A DNA stretch of 5,071 nucleotides, from the NCBI GenBank assembly GCA_031285215.1, contig JAITWQ010000068.1:1-5071 (forward strand), given 5' to 3'. Within the stretch, counting starts at the first letter, position 1. Every line of letters starts with the position of its first letter. Positions 1 to 5,071 of this stretch are shown here, in pieces. The position numbers and the translations under genes were made by a program. The notes beneath the pieces were generated by a model. It was not told where the DNA came from. It was given only the letters and a program-made list of their open reading frames with translations, and did no database searches. This DNA comes from Syntrophobacterales bacterium. GTDB taxonomy: Bacteria > Desulfobacterota > Syntrophia > Syntrophales > JAAYKM01.

Positions 1-2
1 AG

Positions 3-233
3 AAAAGTGAAGACGTCATTGAGTTTACGGGAGATACGATTGGTGATTTTCTCAAGGCCATTGAAACCACCAAAGGGCAGAACTTATATGACCGCTTTGT
101 CAGCGGTGATTCCGCCGTATCCGTCATTTGGCACAATCTTATTCACTTTGTGCAAAAGGACGAGTTGGGCAGAAAAGTTAGCGATGGCGATAAAATAGTT
201 TTCCTGAGAAGAATTCCGGGCGGCGGCGGTTGA
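3..233 (+). CDS. MoaD/ThiS-family sulfur carrier protein (3' part, start lies upstream of the window)
   Basis: The frame is open from the window edge to TGA at 231-233 and gives 76 residues; family members are usually about 80-90, so only the first beta strand or so is missing. The translation has the late-ubiquitin-fold pattern of MoaD/ThiS proteins: an acidic helix region (IGDFLKAIETT), then a strand and a loop, then VSDGDKIVFLRRIPGGGG at the C-terminus. The 'DGD-I-hydrophobic' strand followed by a terminal Gly-Gly is the hallmark. In this family the last glycine is adenylylated by a MoaB/MoeB/ThiF-type enzyme and converted to a thiocarboxylate that donates sulfur to molybdopterin, thiazole or, in tungsten/AOR-type contexts, a related cofactor. 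Which pathway applies here cannot be decided, because the upstream neighbours are outside the window. The run of four glycines is longer than the minimal GG. It is separated from ctpA by 183 bases and is probably not functionally linked to it. Confidence 0.72.
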   Translation, partial: KSEDVIEFTGDTIGDFLKAIETTKGQNLYDRFVSGDSAVSVIWHNLIHFVQKDELGRKVSDGDKIVFLRRIPGGGG

Positions 234-249
234 GGGTAAATAAGCTGTT

Positions 250-274
250 ATGCGCAATTTCGCATCTGATTTTT
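250..274 (+). terminator. Weak intrinsic-terminator-like hairpin after the sulfur-carrier gene
   Basis: ATGCG (250-254) pairs with CGCAT (261-265) around a six-base loop. A run of five T follows at 270-274 after a four-base gap (CTGA). It lies 17 bases past the stop of the sulfur-carrier gene, where a terminator would be expected. The stem is only five pairs with three G-C pairs and the T tract is displaced, so it would be a poor terminator. It may be fortuitous. Confidence 0.22.
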
Positions 275-406
275 GAGACGCTGAAATAGAATGGCCGATT
301 ACCCGCGGCAAGCACCGGGGATTTGACCCGCAGAAATTAAAGATGACCTTCATTTTGTGAAGAAGGAACCATCTCGCCATGTTAGTGTAAATATTCAAAT
401 CATTAT

Positions 407-412
407 GGGGGA
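407..412 (+). promoter_or_regulatory. Ribosome binding site GGGGGA that sets the ctpA start at 417
   Basis: GGGGGA sits four bases before ATG 417, a slightly short but usable spacing. The frame also stays open upstream through ATG 405 to GTG 357. However, those extra 4-20 residues are polar, precede the hydrophobic signal segment and have no comparable Shine-Dalgarno sequence. The start at 417 puts the signal sequence (MHRFFKYG...) right at the N-terminus, as expected for an exported protease. Confidence 0.6.
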
Positions 413-416
413 CTTC

Positions 417-1727
417 ATGCATCGTTTTTTTAAATATGGTATTTTTGAGTTGCTCTTTGTGACGGTTGTATTTTTTTTCTTCTTTATTTCCCCGGGAATA
501 GCCATTGATAAAAATACCTACAAAAACCTGAAGACATTTAACGAAATTCTTAACATGGTAGAAAAAAACTATGTGGAAGACGTCAAACAGCAGGATTTGA
601 TTAATGGCGCCATTTCAGGCATGATGAAAACCCTTGACCCCCATAGCGCATTCATGACGGCCGATGAATATAAAGACCTGGAAGTGGAAACCAAGGGAAG
701 TTTCGGCGGCATTGGTATTGAAATCACGATTCTTAAAGACGTTTTAACCGTTGTTTCCCCCATCGAAGACACACCTGCCTTTCATGCGGATGTGCAATCC
801 GGAGATCAGATTATCAAAATTGATGGTCAGCCAACCAAAGATCTTTCCATACGGGAGGCGGTGAAAAAACTTCGCGGCGCGAAAGATACAAAAGTAACCA
901 TTACTATTATGCGGGAAAATCTCCCCAAACCCAAAGATATTACCCTGACGCGCAGCATCATTAAGATCGCCAGCGTCAGATCAAGGCTTTTGGACGACAG
1001 CATCGCTTATTGCCGGATCGCTAATTTCCAGGAGAAAACGGCGGAAGACCTCCGGCGGGCGATTAAAGAGCTAAGTACCAAAGAAAAACCCCTGAAAGGC
1101 ATTATTCTTGATCTGCGCAATAATCCCGGCGGACTTCTTAATCAGGCGGTTGGAGTGGCGGATGTCTTTTTGCAGTCGGGAGTAATCGTTTCGACAAAAG
1201 GCCGGTCCGGCGCGATGAATACAATCATCGCCGCCAGCAATGACGGTAATGAGCCGTCCTGTCCTATTGTGGTTCTCGTAAACGAAGGATCCGCCAGCGC
1301 GTCGGAAATCGTGGCCGGCGCTCTCAGCGATAATGGACGTGCTGTTCTTTTGGGAACCAAAACCTTCGGTAAAGGTTCCGTGCAAACATTAATTCCTCTG
1401 GAAGATGGCGCTCTGAAACTAACAACGGCGCAGTATTACACGCCAAGCGGGAAATCCATCCAAGCGGAAGGTATTGTCCCCGATATTACCGTCAAATATA
1501 TCAGGCCTGCGTCAGATACAGAAAACGAGCCGGAGGCGATACGCGAAAAAGACCTGAAAGGCCATATCAAATCAGAAAAGGAAAATGAGGCAAAACCCAA
1601 AGGCGCTGCTTCTCCGCAAACTAAAAAGGAAAAAGAAAAAGTGGATTTCGTTTTGGACAACCAGATTAAAGCCGCCTTGGATATGTTAAAAGGGTGGGAT
1701 ATTTTCATGAAAGGGAAAAGTAACTGA
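417..1727 (+). CDS. ctpA: CtpA, periplasmic carboxyl-terminal processing protease (S41A family, PDZ-containing)
   Basis: This is a 436-residue exported serine protease of the CtpA/Prc/tail-specific family, a normal length for the CtpA group. Residues 1-30 form a signal peptide or signal anchor with a very Phe-rich core. A helical N-terminal region (about 32-85) follows, then a PDZ domain (about 95-180, opening at GGIGIEI 97-103) that gates substrate C-termini. The catalytic S41 core runs to about residue 360. LDLRNNPGGLL (231-241) is the family signature. The nucleophile is the second serine of GSASASE, Ser294. The general base is Lys319 in FGKGSVQ, exactly 25 residues later, and Gln323 is at Lys+4; this is the spacing seen in Prc and D1 protease, so the enzyme should be active. 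A charged Lys/Glu linker leads to a C-terminal helix (about 410-426), which in P. aeruginosa CtpA takes part in oligomer assembly. Known CtpA proteins degrade peptidoglycan hydrolases with the help of a TPR lipoprotein; a TPR lipoprotein is encoded two genes downstream. The gene heads an apparent four-gene operon. Confidence 0.95.
   Translation: MHRFFKYGIFELLFVTVVFFFFFISPGIAIDKNTYKNLKTFNEILNMVEKNYVEDVKQQDLINGAISGMMKTLDPHSAFMTADEYKDLEVETKGSFGGIGIEITILKDVLTVVSPIEDTPAFHADVQSGDQIIKIDGQPTKDLSIREAVKKLRGAKDTKVTITIMRENLPKPKDITLTRSIIKIASVRSRLLDDSIAYCRIANFQEKTAEDLRRAIKELSTKEKPLKGIILDLRNNPGGLLNQAVGVADVFLQSGVIVSTKGRSGAMNTIIAASNDGNEPSCPIVVLVNEGSASASEIVAGALSDNGRAVLLGTKTFGKGSVQTLIPLEDGALKLTTAQYYTPSGKSIQAEGIVPDITVKYIRPASDTENEPEAIREKDLKGHIKSEKENEAKPKGAASPQTKKEKEKVDFVLDNQIKAALDMLKGWDIFMKGKSN
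1711..1726 (+). promoter_or_regulatory. Ribosome binding site (AAGGGA) and CTG start codon of the deacetylase gene, overlapping the ctpA stop
   Basis: AAGGGA at 1711-1716 lies seven bases before CTG at 1724-1726. The CTG shares its last two bases with the ctpA stop TGA (1725-1727), giving a CTGA overlap analogous to the common ATGA coupling junction. The same frame has a TAA immediately before it at 1721-1723, so nothing further upstream can be the start. The only other standard start, TTG 1808, would remove the basic N-terminus and half of the membrane segment. Confidence 0.65.
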
Positions 1728-2683
1728 AAAGGCGCAGGAAACGCAGTAAAAAATTTAACAAAAAACGATTTTTTCTTTTTCTGCTCACGAGTATCGTTTT
1801 AACGATTTTGGCCCTTTTTGTTCTTAGTCTGTTGGAAAAAAAACAAGGTACGGCACCCTCGCCTCCACCAAAGGAACGTCAGGAAAGAAGGCCTGCGCCA
1901 GCAAAAAAAGACGCCCATGTCAAGGCGGAAAAAAAGAAGCCGGGCGTTCCCGGCGGAAAAGGCGAAGTATCGCCGCCGCCTGTTCCTCTGCCGCCGGAAA
2001 AGGGAAGGCCTTCTGTAAGCATCGCCATACTGATAGATGATATCGGCCAGAACATGGACGTTCTGGATGATCTTTTGACCATTAATGCTCCTTTAAGCTT
2101 TGCAATACTGCCTCATCAGCAGTATTCCCTTCAGGCAGCGGAAAAACTCCAGCGGCAGAAAAGAGAAATTCTTCTCCATCTTCCCATGGAACCCCACTCT
2201 TTTCCCCAAAGCAATCCCGGTAAAGGAGCGCTGTTCCTCCGCATGACAGACAAGGAAATACAGCAGCAGCTTAAAAATAACCTGCAAAGCGTACCCCATA
2301 TTATCGGTGTAAATAACCACATGGGATCACGATTTACAGAGAATGAGGAAAAAATGTTTGTCGTCATGGAGGAGCTTAAAAAACAGGGGTTGTATTTTGT
2401 GGATAGCCGGACAAGCGGTCTTTCCAAGGCAAAAAAGGCGGCAGATCGCACGGGAATCCGTTTTATGGCGCGGAAAATTTTTATTGATAATGAACAGTCA
2501 TATGAAACTTCTTTACAGAATATTATGCATGTGAAACAAGAAATTGCCAAAGGAGATCAGGAACCTGTTTTGCTGATCGGCCATCCGTACCCAACCACTG
2601 TGTCGTCTATTCGAGATGCCGTGCCTTTATTGCGTGAACAGGGAATTGAAATTGTTCCCATCACAAAAATAATTTCTCCATAG
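1724..2683 (+). CDS. YibQ-type divergent polysaccharide deacetylase family protein (Polysacc_deac_2/DUF610), membrane-anchored
   Basis: From CTG 1724 the product is 319 residues. It begins with a strongly basic cytoplasmic tail (KRRRKRSKKFNKKR), then one membrane segment (about 15-38), a Pro/Lys-rich periplasmic linker (about 39-96) and the catalytic-fold domain (about 98-317). The domain shows the family landmarks in order: ILIDDIG (Asp105-Asp106), LLHLPMEP (His152), GVNNHMGSRFT (His199), FVDSRT (Asp227), FIDNE (Asp255) and IGHPYPTT (His287). These conserved Asp and His residues match the metal-site positions of the NodB-like fold, but the true substrate of the family is unknown. In E. coli yibQ lies beside envC, and related genes accompany ctpA in many proteobacteria, which suggests a role in cell-wall or envelope polysaccharide turnover. 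It overlaps ctpA by four bases and ends ten bases before the TPR lipoprotein gene. A start at TTG 1808 would give 291 residues but a broken N-terminus. Confidence 0.88.
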   Translation: MKRRRKRSKKFNKKRFFLFLLTSIVLTILALFVLSLLEKKQGTAPSPPPKERQERRPAPAKKDAHVKAEKKKPGVPGGKGEVSPPPVPLPPEKGRPSVSIAILIDDIGQNMDVLDDLLTINAPLSFAILPHQQYSLQAAEKLQRQKREILLHLPMEPHSFPQSNPGKGALFLRMTDKEIQQQLKNNLQSVPHIIGVNNHMGSRFTENEEKMFVVMEELKKQGLYFVDSRTSGLSKAKKAADRTGIRFMARKIFIDNEQSYETSLQNIMHVKQEIAKGDQEPVLLIGHPYPTTVSSIRDAVPLLREQGIEIVPITKIISP

Positions 2684-2685
2684 AT

Positions 2686-2690
2686 GGTGA
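2686..2690 (+). promoter_or_regulatory. Ribosome binding site (GGTGA) for the TPR lipoprotein gene
   Basis: GGTGA lies three bases before ATG 2694, so the spacing is short. The frame is closed by TGA at 2688-2690, so ATG 2694 is the earliest possible start. Translation probably also depends on ribosomes finishing the preceding gene at TAG 2681-2683. Confidence 0.45.
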
Positions 2691-2693
2691 CCC

Positions 2694-4421
2694 ATGCGGA
2701 ATAAGGGGAAAGAGATCATAAAAATAACCTGTACGGCATTTATCGTTATTGTCTTTTTTTCGCTGATGGCGGGTTGCACCCGGGAGCAGGTAAAAGTAGA
2801 AACGCCCTCAAACCAGACCAATCAGTCATCCTTTGATTTGTACTACCATTACTCTTTGGGCGTGCAATTGAAGATAAACAACGACTTGGATGGCGCAATC
2901 CGGGAGTATGAGAAGGCTATTCTCCTTGACCCCTTTTCGGAGGTTCTGACAAAAGAACTGGCGGAACTTTATTTTGATAAAGACGATTTTTCCAAAGCAA
3001 TTGTTCTCTGTCAGAATTTTCTGAAGGAGAATAAAAACAACGTTGAAATACAGCTTATCCTTGGTGAACTTTATTTTAATACCAGGGATTACAAGAACGC
3101 CGTTACCACCTACCAATCCGTTTTGGAACTTGACCGCAAAAATACTACGGCTTACTTTTATCTGGGGTCAACCTATGCGGAAGCGAAAAGATACGATCTG
3201 GCCGCCATATCTCTGCGGAAAATGATTGCCTTGGACCCTGAAAATCTTATGGGCAATTATTACTTGGCCCGCGTTTTAAAGATACAAAAAAAATACACCG
3301 AAGCGGAAGCAACGCTTAAAAAGGTTATCAGTCTGCATCCGGGATTTGACGCCCCCTGGATTGATCTTTGCGAAATCTATGAACTGCAGGACAATGTGAA
3401 TCAGGCCATTGCTGCTTATCGCGATTATCTTAATATTTTCCCGGATAAACTCACCATCCGCGTTCGTCTGGGCGAACTTCTGATGCTGTTAAAACAAGAT
3501 GAAGAAGCGGAGAAAGAATTTCTTACGGTTTTAAAACTGGACAGCGCAAACAGGGAAGCGCGTCATATTCTGGGAATTCTGTACCTGGGCCAGGAAAAGC
3601 ATAACCATGCGGCAGAGCAATTTCTGAATATATTACAGAACACGCCCGCCGATATGAGGGCGGTCTTTTTTCTGGCAACTGTTTACGAAGGACAGGGTCA
3701 CATGGATGACGCCTTAAAAGAATACCGCCGCATTCCACCGGCAGCGACATCATTCTTTTCCCAATCCCAGGTGCGCATTGCCATGATTCTCCATAAAAAA
3801 GGTGACACAGATGAAGCCAAACAAATCATACGACAGGCGATTCAGACGGATCAAAATGTCGCCTATTTCTATTCCATCCTCGCCCATTTCTATGAAGAGG
3901 GAAAAAACTATCCCCTCGCCGAGGCAGTGCTTAAAGATGGTCTTGTTGCTGTTACGGAAAAAGAAGATCTGCACTATCAGTTAGGCACCCTTTTCAGCAA
4001 AACGGAACGCGTTGATGAAAGTTTGCAGGAAATGAAAAAAATCCTCAAAGAAAATCCCAATCACGCTGACGCTCTTAATTTCATCGGATATACCTATGCG
4101 GAAATGGGAAAAAACCTGGACGAAGCGGAAAAAATTGTTAAAAAAGCCCTCCTGCTGCAACCTGAAAGCGGCTATATCATGGATAGCCTGGGATGGATCT
4201 ATTTTAAACAGAATCGCTTTAACGAAGCGGTGAAATACCTTCAGAAAGCGGTAAAAATCACCCCAGACGCCATTATTTCCGAACATCTTGGAGATGCCTA
4301 TCGGGCCCTTGGCCTTATGCAGGAGGCAATGGAGGCCTACAAACAGGCATTAGAGCTTGATCCCTCCGTGGAGGCGGTCAAAATCAAGATGGAAGAAATT
4401 TCACAGCAGTTACCGCCATGA
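2694..4421 (+). CDS. TPR-repeat outer-membrane lipoprotein, LbcA-like (candidate adaptor of CtpA)
   Basis: The 575-residue product begins with a lipoprotein signal peptide. A basic start is followed by a hydrophobic core and the lipobox LMAGC, with Cys28 as the predicted acylated residue. Thr at +2 is not an inner-membrane retention signal, so outer-membrane sorting is expected. A short polar tether (29-47) leads into a solenoid of about 15 tetratricopeptide units in roughly 34-residue steps (near 49, 83, 117, 151, 185, 219, 253, 287, 321, 355, 389, 424, 458, 493 and 526), ending almost at the C-terminus. Units typically show the LG/LA..Y and A...Y/L..AL.L.P pattern. The segment from ALNFIGYTYAE through MDSLGWIYFKQ (about 460-505) resembles the C-terminal repeats of PA4667/LbcA-type proteins. 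LbcA binds CtpA in P. aeruginosa and enables proteolysis of peptidoglycan hydrolases; NlpI does the equivalent for Prc in E. coli. The following LolB-like gene matches the PA4667-lolB order. Lipoprotein and TPR calls are certain; the adaptor role is inferred. Confidence 0.9.
   Translation: MRNKGKEIIKITCTAFIVIVFFSLMAGCTREQVKVETPSNQTNQSSFDLYYHYSLGVQLKINNDLDGAIREYEKAILLDPFSEVLTKELAELYFDKDDFSKAIVLCQNFLKENKNNVEIQLILGELYFNTRDYKNAVTTYQSVLELDRKNTTAYFYLGSTYAEAKRYDLAAISLRKMIALDPENLMGNYYLARVLKIQKKYTEAEATLKKVISLHPGFDAPWIDLCEIYELQDNVNQAIAAYRDYLNIFPDKLTIRVRLGELLMLLKQDEEAEKEFLTVLKLDSANREARHILGILYLGQEKHNHAAEQFLNILQNTPADMRAVFFLATVYEGQGHMDDALKEYRRIPPAATSFFSQSQVRIAMILHKKGDTDEAKQIIRQAIQTDQNVAYFYSILAHFYEEGKNYPLAEAVLKDGLVAVTEKEDLHYQLGTLFSKTERVDESLQEMKKILKENPNHADALNFIGYTYAEMGKNLDEAEKIVKKALLLQPESGYIMDSLGWIYFKQNRFNEAVKYLQKAVKITPDAIISEHLGDAYRALGLMQEAMEAYKQALELDPSVEAVKIKMEEISQQLPP
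4418..4421 (+). promoter_or_regulatory. ATGA stop/start overlap coupling the TPR lipoprotein and LolB-like genes
   Basis: ATG 4418-4420 overlaps the TGA stop at 4419-4421. There is no Shine-Dalgarno sequence at proper spacing: the nearest purine run, GGAAG, is about 23 bases upstream. Re-initiation by ribosomes finishing the TPR gene is the likely mode of translation. Confidence 0.6.
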
Positions 4422-5071
4422 GGTTTTCCCTCTTTTTCATCTCTCTCTTCTTTTTCATCCTTGCGGGATGCGGTGTTCCGAATAACGCGATAAAATTTAC
4501 CCCTCCTGTTACGTCGCTTCCTGATCCAGCTTCATTGCAGGCGATGTGGAATCACGACAAAGTTCTTACCATGGTTGCGAAAGTATCCATGATTTCACCC
4601 GCGGAAAAATGGTTTTTTAAACTGGGAATCTCTGTTCAACTGCCTGACAAGCTGCGTGTGGAATATATTCCCATGTTTGGCCTTCCCGATTTCTTCCTCA
4701 CCGTGAAGGGAGACCAATTTAAGGTTTTTCTGCCGAAAAAGCAGGAATTTATCATTGGCAAAGCAAGTCCGGAAAATCTGGCTCCCTTTCTTCCCATGTT
4801 ATGGGGACCGGAAAAATGGATTGCCGTGCTTTTGGGGATTTATCCTGAAGAACCTCCCTATCCACGGCAGATAAGTTTTTTCCTTCCCAATGGGCAGCAG
4901 CAGGAAATACGCTATACATGGGGATGGCGGTTTGAAGACATGGAAATACCGGGAAATATTACCTTTAATGCAAACAACGACACTACCGTGTCCATTGACT
5001 ATATTCACTTTAGCACACGAGAAAACACTGCTGACGATTTAGAGAGCGATCTGTTTGACCTTCCCATACCG
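4418..5071 (+). CDS. LolB-like / DUF4292-like outer-membrane lipoprotein (5' part, continues past the window)
   Basis: The first 218 residues are present and the frame is still open at the window end. Residues 1-18 are a lipoprotein signal peptide rich in Phe with the lipobox ILAGC, Cys18 being the predicted lipidation site; Gly at +2 fits outer-membrane localisation. The mature part alternates short strands in the manner of the LolA/LolB half-barrel. Recognisable elements are LRVEYIPMFGLPDFFLTVKG (about 85-105), a strand carrying FLPKKQEFIIGKAS, a helical stretch around WGPEKWIAVLLGIYP, and late strands (QQQEIRYTWGW, IPGNITF). This order mirrors LolB, which receives lipoproteins from LolA and inserts them into the outer membrane. 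Sequence resemblance to canonical LolB is weak, so a different lipid- or lipoprotein-binding protein of the same fold is possible. A LolB gene next to a TPR gene is a known arrangement in gamma- and betaproteobacteria, often followed by ispE; whether that holds here is outside the window. Confidence 0.6.
   Translation, partial: MRFSLFFISLFFFILAGCGVPNNAIKFTPPVTSLPDPASLQAMWNHDKVLTMVAKVSMISPAEKWFFKLGISVQLPDKLRVEYIPMFGLPDFFLTVKGDQFKVFLPKKQEFIIGKASPENLAPFLPMLWGPEKWIAVLLGIYPEEPPYPRQISFFLPNGQQQEIRYTWGWRFEDMEIPGNITFNANNDTTVSIDYIHFSTRENTADDLESDLFDLPIP

Noticed and set aside
323..350. TTGACC at 323-328 as a sigma-70 -35 box
   Set aside because: The bases 16-18 positions downstream (around 345-351, GACCTTC) do not resemble TATAAT. 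A TAAATA at 388-393 is too far away and lacks its own -35 box.
357..416. N-terminal extension of ctpA to GTG 357 or ATG 405
   Set aside because: The added residues are polar and sit before the signal peptide, no good ribosome site precedes 357, and GGGGGA fits ATG 417.
84..422. A 112-residue open frame on the - strand across the sulfur-carrier end and the spacer
   Set aside because: No domain, signal or ribosome site is recognisable. Half of it is antisense to the MoaD-like gene, whose frame has clear family features, and it also covers the ctpA start.
471..478. Run of eight T in the ctpA signal sequence as a phase-variation tract
   Set aside because: It encodes consecutive Phe in a hydrophobic core, where such runs are common. 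Eight bases is short for a phase-variable tract and the frame is intact.
1709..1730. Programmed -1 frameshift fusing CtpA to the deacetylase
   Set aside because: The codons before the stop (AAA GGG AAA AGT AAC TGA) contain no proper slippery heptamer, and the downstream frame begins with its own membrane anchor and ribosome site.
2131..2550. A 139-residue open frame on the - strand within the deacetylase gene
   Set aside because: It is fully antisense to a gene with ordered family motifs. Its composition is Ser/Cys/Phe-rich, as expected for a shadow, and it has no recognisable motif.
1808..2683. TTG 1808 as the start of the deacetylase gene
   Set aside because: It falls inside the membrane segment and discards a basic, positive-inside N-terminus that is in frame and open back to CTG 1724. 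No Shine-Dalgarno sequence precedes it; the upstream bases are T-rich.

Overview
The window is 5,071 bases of a Gram-negative bacterial chromosome, with every recognised gene on the + strand. Two lipoboxes, a periplasmic protease and a LolB-like protein imply a diderm cell with an outer membrane. The base composition is moderate and slightly AT-rich, the genes are tightly packed, and LolB-like and TPR lipoproteins follow a CtpA/YibQ pair. My best guess is a deltaproteobacterium (Desulfobacterota, perhaps Syntrophales-like). This is inferred from gene content and style, since no taxonomic marker gene is present.

Layout: (1) Positions 3-233 are the 3' end of a gene for a small MoaD/ThiS-type sulfur carrier ending in Gly-Gly. 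(2) Positions 234-416 are a 183-base spacer with a weak terminator-like hairpin and an unexplained inverted repeat, but no convincing promoter. (3) Positions 417-1727 encode CtpA, an S41 carboxyl-terminal processing protease with an intact Ser/Lys/Gln active site. (4) Positions 1724-2683 encode a membrane-anchored YibQ-type divergent polysaccharide deacetylase. It apparently starts at CTG, overlapping the ctpA stop as CTGA. (5) Positions 2694-4421 encode an outer-membrane lipoprotein made almost entirely of about 15 TPR units, resembling Pseudomonas LbcA (PA4667). (6) Positions 4418-5071 encode the first 218 residues of a LolB-like lipoprotein, overlapping the TPR gene as ATGA and running off the window.

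Genes 3-6 have junctions of -4, +10 and -4 bases and look like one envelope-biogenesis operon. In Pseudomonas aeruginosa, CtpA needs the TPR lipoprotein LbcA to degrade peptidoglycan cross-link hydrolases, but ctpA and lbcA lie at separate loci: ctpA beside envC/yibQ-type genes, lbcA beside lolB. Here both neighbourhoods are fused into one unit. The simplest reading is a self-contained module in which a periplasmic protease, its outer-membrane TPR adaptor, a predicted cell-wall or polysaccharide-acting protein and a lipoprotein-localisation factor are co-expressed. No mobile element, CRISPR array, tRNA or rRNA was seen.
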